Below are positions 51,084 through 61,009 of a DNA stretch of 64,000 bases, piece by piece (position 1 is the stretch's first letter; each line of letters starts with the position of its first letter). A program made the position numbers and the translations under genes. The stretch covers positions 7,376,001-7,440,000 of the forward strand of contig NZ_CP030771.1 of the NCBI RefSeq assembly GCF_006088715.1, given 5' to 3'. The notes beneath the pieces are model-generated. The model was not told the DNA's origin and ran no database searches. It saw only the letters and a program-made list of their open reading frames with translations. This DNA comes from Streptomyces sp. YIM 121038. GTDB taxonomy: Bacteria > Actinomycetota > Actinomycetes > Streptomycetales > Streptomycetaceae.

Positions 51084-51947
51084 TCAGCGGTCGATGCGGT
51101 ACGACTCGCCGTAGACCTTCCATGCCAGCGGCGGGTCCAGGTTCAGGTTCTTCTTGTTGAGGAAGACGCGCTGGGCGGTGTCCACACGGCTGGTGTCCTC
51201 GTGGGCCTCCTCCTGCTTCATGGCCCAGACGCGGGCGTCGAGGAAGGCGTTCAGGTACTTGGTCTCGTCGCCGCCCTGCGCCGGGGGCTTGGCGCTGCGC
51301 AGGGCGCGCTTGCGGATGCCGCTGAAGCTGGTGCTGTCGCCGCCGTCGCCGTGCATGACGATCGCGTCGTAGTACGCGAACTGGCCGAGGACGCCGATGC
51401 CGTCGGCCTTGCCCTGCTTGACGGCCGGGTTGAAGTAGACGCGGTCGCGCTCGTCGTTCTGCGCCTGCTGGAAGGCCGGGTCCTTGGCGGCCTTCTCCCA
51501 GTCCTTGGTGTAGTTGGGGTCCAGACCCGCGTGCGAGTCGGAGCCGTTCACGCGGCGCAGCGCGGGCAGGTACTTCTCCAGGACGTTGCCGGGCTTGCGC
51601 TTGGCGTAGAGCTCGACGAGGTCGAGCATGTCGCCGGTGCCGGAACAGAAGCCGATGATCCCCGCGGTGTAGCCGCGCTTGTCGCCGATGTCCTCGATGT
51701 ACTTGTACTGCGCCTTCCAGTCGAGCGAGGAGTTCTCCGCGCTGGAGACCAGCTTCATGGCGATCTCCTTCTTCGCCGGGTCGTCCAGGCCGACGGCGGC
51801 GGAGCTCGCCGGTGCGGTGGCGCGGGGCGCGGGCGCGGCGCCCGCTGTCTGGGTGGCTATCAGGGGGCTCGCTATCAGGGCGGCGCCGATCAGGCCGATG
51901 ACGGTGCGCCGTGTGCTGGTGCGGTGGGGGGTGTGGTGGGAGTGCAA
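51084..51947 (-). CDS. csn: Chitosanase, glycoside hydrolase family 46
   Basis: A 287-residue secreted GH46 chitosanase that cleaves chitosan. The signal peptide is TRRTVIGLIGAALIASPLI with cleavage after an AGAA-type site. The mature enzyme has SAENSSLDWKAQYKYIEDIG, containing the catalytic Glu (SAENS) and, further on, the Asp region EDIGDKRGYTAGI. CSGTGDMLDLVELYA and FFYF-like YFNPAVKQGKADG are family stretches. The 'RR' before the signal may allow Tat export. A 6-3-6 palindrome upstream (52000-52014) is a candidate CsnR-type operator. Confidence 0.93.
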   Translation of the reverse strand: MHSHHTPHRTSTRRTVIGLIGAALIASPLIATQTAGAAPAPRATAPASSAAVGLDDPAKKEIAMKLVSSAENSSLDWKAQYKYIEDIGDKRGYTAGIIGFCSGTGDMLDLVELYAKRKPGNVLEKYLPALRRVNGSDSHAGLDPNYTKDWEKAAKDPAFQQAQNDERDRVYFNPAVKQGKADGIGVLGQFAYYDAIVMHGDGGDSTSFSGIRKRALRSAKPPAQGGDETKYLNAFLDARVWAMKQEEAHEDTSRVDTAQRVFLNKKNLNLDPPLAWKVYGESYRIDR

Positions 51948-52412
51948 CGGAACCTCCAGAGGGGGGAGTTCGTGGTGCCGTGTGCGGGCCGTGCTTTGTT
52001 AGGAAGGTTTCCTACCAGAAATCGAGGATGACGTATACCCGTCAAGCACGGTCCGGTGTGCGGCCCGGTGCGCGCCCGGTTGGCCGCCCGGCCCGGTCCG
52101 GTTCGCGGCACAGGAGTCACGGCGGTCCCCCGACGCGGCACGAGGGCGTGTCCCAAAGGGCCCACGAGCGCGCTCGCACATGGCCGGTCATCGCCCTAGT
52201 CGCTGCTCACGCTGGTCCGTACGATCCCAACACCCTCAGCCTCCGCTCATCGCACGCCGACCGGTCGCCGACCCGTGAGCGGACCGCGTGAGCGGACCCG
52301 TGCGATGGCTGAGTCAGTTCCTCCCAGCACACGCTCCATCCCCCACCTCGCGGCGGCACGCCCTGCGTGCGTGCCGTCACGGGCCGAAGCACTCGATGGG
52401 AGAACCACGAAC
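51948..52412. other. Divergent regulatory region, chitosanase and DUF4360
   Basis: 465 bases between divergent secreted-protein genes. It contains the palindrome at 52000-52014 on the chitosanase side and a direct duplication of GTGAGCGGACC around 52276-52298 on the DUF4360 side. No gene or further conserved structure seen. Confidence 0.5.
52000..52014. promoter_or_regulatory. CsnR-box-like palindrome
   Basis: TAGGAA-GGT-TTCCTA, perfect 6-3-6, 53 bp upstream of the chitosanase ATG. Streptomyces chitosanase genes are known to be repressed by the ROK protein CsnR at a palindrome of this kind; I recall this without an exact consensus. Confidence 0.5.
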
Positions 52413-53057
52413 ATGTCCGCTGCACTGCTCGCGGGTGGCGCCCTCGCCACCCTGCTCGCCGCGGGTCTGCCCGCTCACGACCCGACCGAGTTCAGCGACC
52501 CGCCGCCCGACAAGATCGTGATCGAGATCGCGACCGTGAACGGCTCGGGCTGCCCCAGAGGGACGGCAGCCGTCGCCGTCTCCGAGGACAACACGGCGTT
52601 CACCGTCACCTACAGCGACTACCTCGCCCAGGCGGGCGGCAACTCCGCCCCCACGGCGTTCCGCAAGAACTGCCAGCTCAGCCTGATCGTGCACGTCCCG
52701 CAGGGCTTCACCTACGCGATCGCGAGCGCCGACTACCGCGGCTTCGCGTCGCTGCAGCAGGGCGCCAGGGGCATCGAGAAGGCGTCGTACTACTTCCAGG
52801 GCTCCCCGGACACCGGCGCCAAGTCCCACGTCTTCAACGGCCAGATAGCCGACAACTGGCAGGCCACCGACGAGACCGAGGTCACCCAGCTGGTCTGGGC
52901 GCCCTGCGGCAAGAAGCGCAACTTCAACATCAACACCGAGCTGCGGGTGGACGTCGGCACCTCGGACCGCACCAAGACCAGCTTCATGACGATGGACTCC
53001 ACCGACGGGGCCATCAGCACCATCTACCGCGTGAAGTGGAAGGAGTGCCCGCGCTGA
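52413..53057 (+). CDS. Secreted DUF4360 protein
   Basis: A 214-residue protein with a signal peptide (MSAALLAGGALATLLAAGLPA) and the DUF4360 pattern: GSGCPRGTAAVAVSEDNTAFTV near the start, YAIASADYRGFASLQQGA in the middle and a final KWKECPR. Four conserved Cys (GSGC, KNC, APC, KEC) suggest two disulfides. Function unknown; secreted, frequent in actinomycetes and fungi. ATG 52413 begins the signal peptide; the upstream in-frame extension is not supported. Confidence 0.85.
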   Translation: MSAALLAGGALATLLAAGLPAHDPTEFSDPPPDKIVIEIATVNGSGCPRGTAAVAVSEDNTAFTVTYSDYLAQAGGNSAPTAFRKNCQLSLIVHVPQGFTYAIASADYRGFASLQQGARGIEKASYYFQGSPDTGAKSHVFNGQIADNWQATDETEVTQLVWAPCGKKRNFNINTELRVDVGTSDRTKTSFMTMDSTDGAISTIYRVKWKECPR

Positions 53058-53101
53058 TCCGGCTCGGCTGAGGTACTGACCAGCTAGTTCCTGGTGAGGG
53101 G

Positions 53102-53143
53102 GCCGTGCCTCCGGCGGGGCTGACCGCCGTCCGGAGGCACGGC
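53102..53143. terminator. Bidirectional terminator
   Basis: Perfect 13-bp stem GCCGTGCCTCCGG (53102-53114) and CCGGAGGCACGGC (53131-53143), between convergent genes. Confidence 0.75.
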
Positions 53144-53162
53144 GACGACACCGGGCCCCGCG

Positions 53163-55382
53163 TCAGCGGGACCCGGCGAGCGCGTCGCGCACCTTCTTCG
53201 CGATCGCGTACGTGTCTCCGGCGGGGGCCACGGCGAGGCGCCCCGGCTCGCGGATCCAGCGTTCCTCCAGGGCGAACCAGTCGAACGCGTCGTCGGGCTC
53301 GGGCTCGCGGCCCTCGTCGAGCGCGGCCCGCAGCGCGTCGAAGTACGTCGTCCAGCGCAGCCGGTACAGACCACCGACGAGGCCCGCCCACTCGCGGTTG
53401 GCGTAGTCCTTCAGGCCCGCGTCGGCCCCGGCGCGGGTACCCCACACGGTGACCAACGACAGCTGGTCATAGGCCAGTTGCTCACGCTCCCGGGCGTTGG
53501 TGCCCCACGCGCGGGCGTCCGCCACCCACCGCCCGAGCAGCTGCCCGGCATCGGTGGCGGCGAGCCGGTCGAGCAGGTCCAGCAGGTGCAGCCAGGTGCG
53601 GGTGAGCCGCTCGAAGCGGGCGGTGTCCCGCGCGTCGTGGGCCGCCTTGATCCGGGGCAGCAGCACGCGGCTCCGGTTGGACAGCGCCTGCCGCGCCACG
53701 TCGAGCAGGTCGCGCCGGTAGGCCGCCGAGTCCCTCAACTCCCTTTTCACCAGCAGGAGTGCGTCGAGCGCGGGCTCGAAGTCCGCGGCCGGATAGCGGA
53801 GCTCCTTCGGTGACCAGGAGGCGGCGGAGCGCACGGTCAGGCCGGGCCGGGCGCCGAACAGGCCGTCGGCACCCTCGGCCCACCCGTCGGCGCGGGTGGT
53901 GCCGTAGCAGGTGCGCCGCAGCACGTGCCAGGCGCGCGCGGCATGCGCGTCGGTGCCGCCGTACCGGCTGGTGGCCCACTGCGCGAACCACTCCTTGAGG
54001 TCCAACGCGCCCTGTCTCCAGGCGAGTTCGGAGAACAGCTCGAAGGCGGCCGGGTTGTTGTCGGCGGCCTCCGGCAGCAGCGCGATGCCGCGCAGGGCGC
54101 TGCCGTCCCTGGTGCGCCACCGCTCGTACAGCTCCGCCCAGTCGGGGGTGTTCGCGCCGAGCGCGGTGTGCCCGCCGAAGTTCCAGATCGAGCCGAAGGC
54201 GTACGGCGTACCGCCCCAGTCGGCCTCGCGGTCGGTGACGTGCGGGAAGCGGTCGGACAGACCGTCGACGACGAGCATGCGGTCCCTGTCGACGGCGTCC
54301 GTGAGGGCCTTCGGCGGGTTGTGCTGCCAGCCGAGGATCACCCACAGGGCGTCCGGGCGGGCGGTCCGCAGCGCCCGCTCGACGGCCCGCGCGGCCTCGC
54401 CCACCGGTACGTCACCGGGATTCCCGCCTTCGTGGAGCAGGTCCATCTTGTACATCGTGGACGGTCCGAGGAGCTCGCCCTGGACGCGGTAGAAGGCGGC
54501 GGCGACCCGCGCGAAGGGGTCGGTGCGCGGATCCAGCCAGTCGGGCCGCGCGAAGCCCACCCAGTCGCCCTGCGGCACGGTCCGCGCGCCCGGGTTCCGC
54601 GCGGCGAAGCCGGGCGGGACGGTGCCGAAGTAGCCGGGGAACACGGGCGTCATGCCGAGCGCCCGGAGCCGGTCCGCGATGCGCCGCCCGAGCCGGGCGC
54701 GGTGCTCCAGGAGCTGCCGTGACACCGGGTGCGGGAAGGACGCCATGTTCTGCAGCAGCCACCATGGCTGGTGCGCCGGGCCCGGCACCCAGGCCCGCAG
54801 CTCCTCGTCCCCGTACCCGAACTCCTGGAACACCCGGTGGCGGACGGCGTCCGCGCCCGTGTGCACGAGGACCTCGTTGTAGCCGTGCAGCGCGAGCACG
54901 TCGATCTCGCGCTCCCAGTAGGCCCAGTCGTGGTAGGCGTTCGTGTAGCCGTCGTTGGTGTCGTTGAGGGCGAAGCGGTGCGGGGTGTTGGCGCGGCCGG
55001 TGAGCGGCGCGCCGGGTGCCGGGAGCACCCTGGGCAGGGCGAGTTGGTGCCCCGCCCAGGTGATGTTGGTGTGGCAGACGTGCTTCAGGTAGTGGTACAG
55101 GCCCTTGAGCTGGACGGCCGGGGTCGGTCCCGTGACGGTGACGCGGCCGCGCGTCCCGGAGACGCGGTAGGCGTCCGGGTCCCCGGACGCCTCGAACGCG
55201 AGCTGTTCCGCGTGCCGGGGCAGCAGCCGCCGCGCGGCGGCCGCGGCGCCCCCGGGGTCCCCGCTCGGGCCCACGGCCGCCCGGGAGGCGCCGTCGGCGG
55301 CGTGCCTCCCGGAGCAGGCCGCGGCGGTCCCGGCCGTGCCGGCGAGGGCGGTCAGCAGAGTGCGGCGGGGCAGGGGGGACAT
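53163..55382 (-). CDS. Alpha-N-acetylglucosaminidase, glycoside hydrolase family 89
   Basis: A 739-residue secreted GH89 enzyme (NAGLU-like), removing terminal alpha-GlcNAc. The N-terminus is a Tat/lipoprotein-like signal (RRTLLTALAGTAGTAAAC, possible lipid-anchoring Cys). Family hallmarks: LKHVCHTNITWAGHQL, NDTNDGYTNAYHDWAYWEREID, ALHGYNEVLVHTGAD, PWWLLQNMASF, MYKMDLLHEGGNPGD (catalytic Glu region) and IWNFGGHTALG. The C-terminal helical domain is complete. ATG 55382 follows GGGAGCCCCG. It is divergent from the alpha-L-fucosidase; together they suggest glycan or mucin-type oligosaccharide use. Confidence 0.92.
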   Translation of the reverse strand: MSPLPRRTLLTALAGTAGTAAACSGRHAADGASRAAVGPSGDPGGAAAAARRLLPRHAEQLAFEASGDPDAYRVSGTRGRVTVTGPTPAVQLKGLYHYLKHVCHTNITWAGHQLALPRVLPAPGAPLTGRANTPHRFALNDTNDGYTNAYHDWAYWEREIDVLALHGYNEVLVHTGADAVRHRVFQEFGYGDEELRAWVPGPAHQPWWLLQNMASFPHPVSRQLLEHRARLGRRIADRLRALGMTPVFPGYFGTVPPGFAARNPGARTVPQGDWVGFARPDWLDPRTDPFARVAAAFYRVQGELLGPSTMYKMDLLHEGGNPGDVPVGEAARAVERALRTARPDALWVILGWQHNPPKALTDAVDRDRMLVVDGLSDRFPHVTDREADWGGTPYAFGSIWNFGGHTALGANTPDWAELYERWRTRDGSALRGIALLPEAADNNPAAFELFSELAWRQGALDLKEWFAQWATSRYGGTDAHAARAWHVLRRTCYGTTRADGWAEGADGLFGARPGLTVRSAASWSPKELRYPAADFEPALDALLLVKRELRDSAAYRRDLLDVARQALSNRSRVLLPRIKAAHDARDTARFERLTRTWLHLLDLLDRLAATDAGQLLGRWVADARAWGTNAREREQLAYDQLSLVTVWGTRAGADAGLKDYANREWAGLVGGLYRLRWTTYFDALRAALDEGREPEPDDAFDWFALEERWIREPGRLAVAPAGDTYAIAKKVRDALAGSR

Positions 55383-55565
55383 CGGGGCTCCCGGGGTCGG
55401 GCGGGCGGGGCGGACACCGAGGTGACTCCTGCCCCGGACGCCCCCGGTTCCTAACCACCCGTCAGAGAGCGCGCGGCGCACACCACGCCGGTGAGCAAGG
55501 AGATTCATCGGATCGGAAAGACCGGAGGAGGCTGATTGGTGGAAGACGAGGGGAAGTTGGGCCCA

Positions 55566-55594
55566 TTGACATCCGATGTATCCGCTCCTACGTT
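55566..55594 (+). promoter_or_regulatory. Fucosidase promoter
   Basis: TTGACA (55566-55571), 17-bp spacer, TACGTT (55589-55594). The start of the spacer includes ACATC-C-GATGT (55569-55579), a short palindrome overlapping the -35 that could be an operator. Confidence 0.65.
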
Positions 55595-55627
55595 CCCGAG
55601 CGTCCCGTAGTCGAACAGGAGCCGCTC

Positions 55628-57445
55628 ATGCGACGAAGAGTCACCACGCTCGCCCTGCTCCTCACCGCCGCCGCCCTGCCGCTGTCCGCGCTCACGCCCG
55701 CGCAGGGCGCCCCGCGGCACCAGCGGGCCGCAGGGCCCGGTACGGACCACGCCGCCGACGACCCCTTCACGGCCGACCGCACCGACTGGTTCCGCCAGGA
55801 CCGGTTCGGCATGTTCATCCACTTCGGCGCGTACTCCCAGCTGGAGGGCGAGTACGCGCGCCCCGACGGCACGGTCTGCCGCAACGCCGAGTGGATCAAG
55901 CGCCAGTGCAAGATCCCGACGGCCGAGTACGAGCAGCGGGCGCGGTCGTTCGATCCGGCCGACTTCGACGCCGGGGCCGTCGTGAAGGCGGCGAAGGACG
56001 CCGGGATGAAGTACATCGTGATCACGTCCAAGCACCACGAGGGCTACGCGATGTGGCCGACGAAGGTCAACTCCTGGAACCTGCGCGACCATTCGTCGTT
56101 CGACAAGAAGCGCGACATCCTCGCCGAGCTGAAGCGCGCCGCCGACGCGGCGGGCATCAAGCTCGGCTTCTACTACTCCATCTGGGACTGGCACGACCCG
56201 GACTTCCCCGACCCCGCGACCTTCCCGAAGTACGAGAAGCGCATGTACGCGCAGCTCAAGGAGCTGATCGACAGCTACGACCCGGCGCTGCTCTGGTTCG
56301 ACGGCGAGTGGGACACCGACGAGCCGCACAACCCGTGGACCGCCCGCGACGGCGAGCGCCTGGAGGCGTACCTGCGCGGCCTGAACCCCGACCTGGTCAT
56401 CAACAACCGCGTCGGCAAGCGCCGCGTGGTCGACGGCGACTACGGCACGCCCGAGCAGGAGATCCCCGACGCCCCGGTGGACGGCCAGCTCTGGGAGTCC
56501 TGCATGACCCTGAACGACCACTGGGGCTTCGCCCGCTACGACCAGAACTGGAAGTCCGGCGGGACGCTGGTGCGCAACCTCCTCGCCACGACCTCGCGCA
56601 GCGGCAACTACCTCCTGAACGTCGGCCCCGACGCGCGCGGCCGCATCCCGCGGCAGTCCGTGGACCGGCTCAAGGAGATGGGCACCTGGCTGCGCACGGC
56701 GGGCCAGGGCGAGGCGGTCTTCGGCGCCCGCTACGGCGGCCTGGTCGAGGAGCCGGACTGGGGCACGGTCAGCCGCAAGGGCGACACCCTGTACGCGGCG
56801 GTCACGCGCTGGCCGGGCGCGGGCCGACCCCTGCACCTGCGGGCGCGTACGGACTTCACGGTCACGTCGGCCCGGGTCCTCGGCAGTTCCCAGCAGGTCA
56901 CCGTCGCCAAGTCCGGCGACGGGTACGACCTCACGCCGTCCGGCGCGGCCACCAACCCCACCGCCACCGTGATCGAGCTGAGGACCGACCCCGGCCGCGC
57001 GTCCCGCCCCGGCGACGGCAAGGGCCTCAAGCAGGAGGTCTTCGACAACGCGGAGCTGTCCGGCACGCCGAAGGTCACCCGGACCGACCCCACGGTCAAC
57101 CACTCCTGGAAGTACACGGGTTCACCGCACCCGTCCGTCCCGGCGGACCGGTTCGGGGTGCGCTGGACGGGCTCGGTCGAGCCGCGCCGCTCGGAGACGT
57201 ACACGCTCACCACGGTCTCCGACGACGTCGTGCGCGTCTGGATCGACGGCAAGCTGGTCATCGACTCCTGGAGCCCGCACGAGCCCAAGGTCGACAAGGC
57301 CCGGGTGCGCCTGGAGGCGGGCAGACGGCACGCCGTCCGCGTCGACTACGCGGAGCAGACCGGCGAGGCCCACATGAAGCTCCTGTGGTCCAGCCCGAAC
57401 CAGCCGCAGGAGGTCATTCCCTCGACGCAGCTGCGGACCCGCTGA
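55628..57445 (+). CDS. Alpha-L-fucosidase (GH29) with C-terminal PA14 domain
   Basis: A 605-residue secreted fucosidase. Signal peptide [22 protein letters not shown]29 core: [36 protein letters not shown], and [12 protein letters not shown] with the nucleophile Asp. [15 protein letters not shown] ends the barrel. A beta-sandwich follows, then a PA14-like carbohydrate-binding domain (residues ~480-605: [50 protein letters not shown]). AGGAGCCGCTC precedes the ATG. Its last 32 bp overlap the convergent acetyltransferase gene. Confidence 0.94.
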   Translation: MRRRVTTLALLLTAAALPLSALTPAQGAPRHQRAAGPGTDHAADDPFTADRTDWFRQDRFGMFIHFGAYSQLEGEYARPDGTVCRNAEWIKRQCKIPTAEYEQRARSFDPADFDAGAVVKAAKDAGMKYIVITSKHHEGYAMWPTKVNSWNLRDHSSFDKKRDILAELKRAADAAGIKLGFYYSIWDWHDPDFPDPATFPKYEKRMYAQLKELIDSYDPALLWFDGEWDTDEPHNPWTARDGERLEAYLRGLNPDLVINNRVGKRRVVDGDYGTPEQEIPDAPVDGQLWESCMTLNDHWGFARYDQNWKSGGTLVRNLLATTSRSGNYLLNVGPDARGRIPRQSVDRLKEMGTWLRTAGQGEAVFGARYGGLVEEPDWGTVSRKGDTLYAAVTRWPGAGRPLHLRARTDFTVTSARVLGSSQQVTVAKSGDGYDLTPSGAATNPTATVIELRTDPGRASRPGDGKGLKQEVFDNAELSGTPKVTRTDPTVNHSWKYTGSPHPSVPADRFGVRWTGSVEPRRSETYTLTTVSDDVVRVWIDGKLVIDSWSPHEPKVDKARVRLEAGRRHAVRVDYAEQTGEAHMKLLWSSPNQPQEVIPSTQLRTR

Positions 57446-58241
57446 CCACGGCGTACTCGGTGAACGTGCCGCAGACGGCGAAGCCGAGGGCGCGGTAGAC
57501 GGGCTCGCCCTCGGGGGAGGCCTGGAGCACCGCCGTGCGCGCCCCCGCGGCGCGCGCGGCGTGCAGCGCGGCCAGGGTGACGGCCCCGCCGTAGCCGCGG
57601 CGGCGGTCGGCGGCGAGGGTCGAGATGTTGTAGATCCCGGCGACGCCCGCGTGCAGGAACGCCTCAGCGCTGCACACCGGCCGCCCGGCGACGTACCCGA
57701 CGAGGTAGCGCGCGGGCGAAGCGGCGGCGAGCGCTCCCTCGGCGACGGCCGCGTAGAAGGCGCGGACCGTCGCCGCCGGGGGCTCCCAGTTGGCGGCCAG
57801 GACCGTGGCGTACGCGTCGAGTTCGGCGGGCGTGGTCACGGGGCGGATCTCCAGGCCGTCCGCGTGCGCGGGCGGCAGGGCGGCGTCCAGGCCGAGGCGC
57901 ATGCCGGTCTCGGTCCCGGACGCGGGAAGACCGGCGGCGGCGAGCCGCGCCCCGAGGTCACCCGGCGTCGAGGTGTCACCCACCCACCACGAGAAGGCGC
58001 GCCCGGTGCCGGTCAGCTCCTTCACGGTGGCGGCGACGCGGGTGTCCGCGCTCTCCTCGGTGAACCGTGCCGCCGCGACGATGTTGAAGGTGTCGTCGTC
58101 GATGCCGCTGTCCGCGACGACCAGGTCCCCGTGGTCGGTGACGGTGGCGCCCGGCAGGTACCGGTGCAGGTGCCCGGCGTGCGCGGCGAGGTTCCGCTCG
58201 ACGGCGTCGAGCGGCTCCGGGCCGGTCGCGGTCCCGCTCAC
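57414..58241 (-). CDS. GNAT-family acetyltransferase
   Basis: A 275-residue protein with a C-terminal GNAT domain: [24 protein letters not shown] is the acetyl-CoA loop (R-x-x-G-x-G/A), and [18 protein letters not shown] is motif B. The N-terminal ~110 residues are a second, degenerate GNAT-like unit. GTG 58241 overlaps the stop of the TetR gene (GTGA), with GGAGG upstream, so it is translationally coupled. It is third in the operon pump, regulator, acetyltransferase; a role in drug or metabolite inactivation is possible but unproven. Confidence 0.88.
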   Translation of the reverse strand: MSGTATGPEPLDAVERNLAAHAGHLHRYLPGATVTDHGDLVVADSGIDDDTFNIVAAARFTEESADTRVAATVKELTGTGRAFSWWVGDTSTPGDLGARLAAAGLPASGTETGMRLGLDAALPPAHADGLEIRPVTTPAELDAYATVLAANWEPPAATVRAFYAAVAEGALAAASPARYLVGYVAGRPVCSAEAFLHAGVAGIYNISTLAADRRRGYGGAVTLAALHAARAAGARTAVLQASPEGEPVYRALGFAVCGTFTEYAVVSGSAAASRE

Positions 58242-58816
58242 AGTCCCTCCAGGACGGTGTCGACGGTGCTCTCCAGGGCCTTCCTGCCGTCCCGTACGCG
58301 GGCCAGGACGCGCAGGCCGTAGTACGTGCTCTGCACCAGGCGCGCCACCTCGCGCGGGTCGCGGCCGGGGGAGATCTCGCCGGCGGCCTGCCCGGCCCTG
58401 GTCACCGCGCACACCTCGTCCTCGACGCGGTCGAAGCCGCGCCGCACCGCCCGGCGCACGTCGCCGTCGAGCCCGGCCCGTTCGATGGCCGCGTTGATGG
58501 CGAAGCAGCCCCGGCCGTCGTCCGCGTCCAGGTCGCTCTCCAGGGAGTGCAGCATCATCGCCCGCAGCCGCTCCTTGGCGGAGCCGGGGCCCTGGAGCCG
58601 CTCGACCTGCGCGGCGGTGACCGTGTCGTAGTAGCGGTCGAGCGCGCGCAGATACAGCTCGCGCTTGCCGCCGAAGGTGTTGTAGAGGCTCGACGGGCCG
58701 AGGCCCGTCGACTCGGACAGGTCGCGCGTCGACGTGCCCTCGTACCCGCGGCGCCAGAAGGTCTCCATGGCCGCGCTGATGACGCGGTCCTCGTCGAACT
58801 GTCGTGGCCTGGCCAT
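58238..58816 (-). CDS. TetR-family regulator of the adjacent pump
   Basis: A 192-residue TetR repressor. Helix-turn-helix: [20 protein letters not shown], then [19 protein letters not shown]. The C-terminal domain ([32 protein letters not shown]) is of the common TetR_C type. ATG 58816. The operator-like palindrome GTTTTGGA...TTCAAAAC lies 17 bp upstream, and a second copy lies upstream of the MFS gene, so it is very likely autoregulated and controls the pump. Confidence 0.93.
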   Translation of the reverse strand: MARPRQFDEDRVISAAMETFWRRGYEGTSTRDLSESTGLGPSSLYNTFGGKRELYLRALDRYYDTVTAAQVERLQGPGSAKERLRAMMLHSLESDLDADDGRGCFAINAAIERAGLDGDVRRAVRRGFDRVEDEVCAVTRAGQAAGEISPGRDPREVARLVQSTYYGLRVLARVRDGRKALESTVDTVLEGL

Positions 58817-58825
58817 GGGCGGACC

Positions 58826-60031
58826 CTACCCGTTTTGGAATACCTTTTCAAAACTGGCCGACGCCGAGGCGGGAGGCGTCGGGGAGGCCCGCCGCTCCAG
58901 GAGCCCCGCCCCCACCGCGGCCGCGCAGCCGAGGGCGGCGAGCCCGGCCCCGACCCACGCGACGGCCGCGTAGCCGTAGCCCGCGTCGATGGCGAGCCCG
59001 CCGAGCAGCGGCGCGAGCGTGTTGCCGACGTTGAACGCGGCCGTGTTGGCCGCGCCGACCAGCGTGGGCGCGCCCGGCGCGAGCGTGAACACCCGTGACT
59101 GGAGGGCGGGGTTGGTGACGTACCCCGCCATGCCGAGCAGGAAGACGAGCGCCACCACGACGGCCACCGCCGAGCCCGCCGTCAGCGCGAGCACCGCCGA
59201 GATCGCCGCGAGCGCGCCGAGCCCCCACGCCAGCGTGGCGACCGCGTGCGTACGGGCCGTCCGGCCGCCGATGACCAGGCCGAGCATGCCGCCCGCCCCG
59301 AACAGCGCGAGCACCGCGGGCACCCACCCCTCGCCCAGGCCCGTCTCGTCGGTGAGCAGCGCGGCGAGATAGCTGAAGGTCACGATCACCGCGCCGAAGG
59401 CGAAGGCCGTGACGGCGTACGAGAGCCACAGCTGCGGCCGCGCCATCCCGCGCAGCTCCGCCCGCACGGACGGCGCCTCGCCCCGCTCGCCGCCCGGCAC
59501 CGCCGCCACCGTGCACACCAGGCTGACCACCGTCGCCGCCGCGACCGCCCAGAACGCGGCCCGCCACCCCGCCGACTGGCTCAGTACGGTGCCCGCGGGG
59601 ACGCCGACGACGGTCGCCAGGGTCAGGCCGCCCGCGACCAGGGCCACCGCCCTGCTCTTCGCCTCGCCCGGCACGAGCGCCACCGCCGTCGCCACGGCCA
59701 CGCCCCAGAAGCCCGCGTACGCGAGCGCGCTGACGATCCGCGTCGCGAAGAGGAGCCCGTACCCGGGGGCCACCGCGCCCACCACGTGGCCCGCCACGAA
59801 CACCGCTTGCAGGCTCACCAGGGCCGTCCGGCGCGGCCACCGCAGCGTCGCCACGGCGAGCAGCGGCGCCCCGACGACCATGCCGATCGCGAACGCCGAG
59901 ATCAGCAGCCCCGCGTCGGGAACGGACACCCCCAAGTCCGCCGCCATGCCCGGCAGCAGCCCGGACAGCATGAACTCCGATGTCCCTTGCGTGAAGATCC
60001 CGAGCGCCAACACGTAGACCGCGAGCGGCAT
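58826..60031 (-). CDS. MFS drug efflux transporter, Cmx/CmrA-like
   Basis: A 401-residue 12-helix major facilitator of the DHA1 type. [20 protein letters not shown] and [17 protein letters not shown] begin it as in Cmx/CmrA chloramphenicol exporters and AraJ-like pumps; [21 protein letters not shown] and [24 protein letters not shown] (motif C region) follow. The hydrophilic C-terminus [11 protein letters not shown] is encoded by the operator of the next gene. ATG 60031. Expression is probably controlled by the operator at 60060-60083. Confidence 0.92.
   Translation of the reverse strand: MPLAVYVLALGIFTQGTSEFMLSGLLPGMAADLGVSVPDAGLLISAFAIGMVVGAPLLAVATLRWPRRTALVSLQAVFVAGHVVGAVAPGYGLLFATRIVSALAYAGFWGVAVATAVALVPGEAKSRAVALVAGGLTLATVVGVPAGTVLSQSAGWRAAFWAVAAATVVSLVCTVAAVPGGERGEAPSVRAELRGMARPQLWLSYAVTAFAFGAVIVTFSYLAALLTDETGLGEGWVPAVLALFGAGGMLGLVIGGRTARTHAVATLAWGLGALAAISAVLALTAGSAVAVVVALVFLLGMAGYVTNPALQSRVFTLAPGAPTLVGAANTAAFNVGNTLAPLLGGLAIDAGYGYAAVAWVGAGLAALGCAAAVGAGLLERRASPTPPASASASFEKVFQNG
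58833..58855. promoter_or_regulatory. TetR operator copy 1, inside end of the MFS gene
   Basis: GTTTTGGA (58833-58840) and TTCAAAAC (58848-58855) form an inverted repeat. It overlaps the last codons of the MFS gene and lies just upstream of tetR, placing an internal promoter/operator within coding sequence. Confidence 0.65.
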
Positions 60032-60059
60032 GGGTGTCCCTCCCTGATGTACGTACGCT

Positions 60060-60083
60060 GTTTTGGAGCAGTCGCTTCAAAAC
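60060..60083. promoter_or_regulatory. TetR operator copy 2, MFS promoter
   Basis: GTTTTGGA (60060-60067) and TTCAAAAC (60076-60083), the same arms as at 58833-58855, 29 bp upstream of the MFS start codon. Confidence 0.7.
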
Positions 60084-60115
60084 CAGGGTGGACGGTAGCA
60101 CGAGCCACGAAGGCA

Positions 60116-60170
60116 CGCGCCCCGAAGGGGCGCGGGGAACTGCGCAACCAGCCACGACGAACCCGCAGGT
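60116..60170. repeat. Streptomyces dispersed intergenic repeat with hairpin
   Basis: CGCGCCCC-GAA-GGGGCGCG (60116-60134) is a perfect stem-loop, followed by the GGGGAACTGCGCAACC... sequence that I recall in numerous Streptomyces intergenic regions. It lies just after the MOSC gene stop and probably serves as its terminator. Confidence 0.65.
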
Positions 60171-60181
60171 GAACGACTTGC

Positions 60182-61009
60182 TCAGCCAGTGGTCTCCCAG
60201 GCCGTCACCGTGAGTTCGTCACCGACGGCGAGCTTGCCGGTGCGCAGCACCGAGAACTTCACGCCCAGAGCCACACCCCCGCCCGGCTGCCGCCGATACG
60301 TGGCCAACGTACGCAGCGGCTCGGGCCCCGCCCGCTCACCCGAGTCCTGGTCGACCAGGGTGACCGCGCAGCGCAGCGCGAGCTTGGCGAAGCCCAGCTC
60401 GGTGTTGCCGATGCCGACGTTCCTGACGGAGTCCTCCGTGTGCGGCGCGTCCCACCCGTCCACGACGACGTTGGGCCGCAGCCTGCTCAGGGTGATCGGG
60501 CTGCGCCCCGCGGCCTCGATGCGGGCGTTGAGGTCGTCGTACGAGGCCCGGGACAGCAGGTGCAGCGCGCCGCTGTCGGCGAAGCCGGACGTGCCGGGGT
60601 GCAGCCCGTCGGTGACCCGCTGGTGCTCCGGCGGCACCCGCACCAGACGGCAGTCCGTGCCGAGCACGTCCGACAGCCAACGGGCCGCCTCCGCGCCCTG
60701 GTCGACGGCCCGGAACGGCGCCCCGAACAGATCCACGTCGCGGCGCGGCGACGTGATGTCGACCTCGATCTCCAGCGGCTCCGCGTCCGGGGCCCGCAGC
60801 GTCAGGCGCCCGCCGTCCCAGCTCACCTCGGGGCGGATGACCGCGAGCCGGGCGTCCTTGCGCTGGGTGCGGTACACGCCGGAGCCGTCGGTCACCATGA
60901 ACGCGCGGTCGTGCGCGAGGCCCGCAGGCGTCAGGTCGCTCTCCGTGAGCGTGACCCCGGCGCACCCCTTGACCGGATAGGTGATGAGGTCCGTGACTAC
61001 CGCTGTCAT
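60182..61009 (-). CDS. MOSC-domain protein
   Basis: A 275-residue protein with the N-terminal beta-barrel (TDLITYPVKGCAGVTLTES, AHDRAFMVTDGSGVYRTQRK) and the MOSC domain (SRLRPNVVVDG, FAKLALRCAVTLVDQDSGER, GVALGVKFSVLRTGKLAVGD). The Cys in LRCAVT is the presumed molybdenum ligand. This is the YcbX/mARC-like class, reducing N-hydroxylated bases and related compounds or handling molybdenum cofactor sulfur. ATG 61009; an upstream extension to 61102 is unsupported. No redox partner gene is adjacent. Confidence 0.9.
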   Translation of the reverse strand: MTAVVTDLITYPVKGCAGVTLTESDLTPAGLAHDRAFMVTDGSGVYRTQRKDARLAVIRPEVSWDGGRLTLRAPDAEPLEIEVDITSPRRDVDLFGAPFRAVDQGAEAARWLSDVLGTDCRLVRVPPEHQRVTDGLHPGTSGFADSGALHLLSRASYDDLNARIEAAGRSPITLSRLRPNVVVDGWDAPHTEDSVRNVGIGNTELGFAKLALRCAVTLVDQDSGERAGPEPLRTLATYRRQPGGGVALGVKFSVLRTGKLAVGDELTVTAWETTG

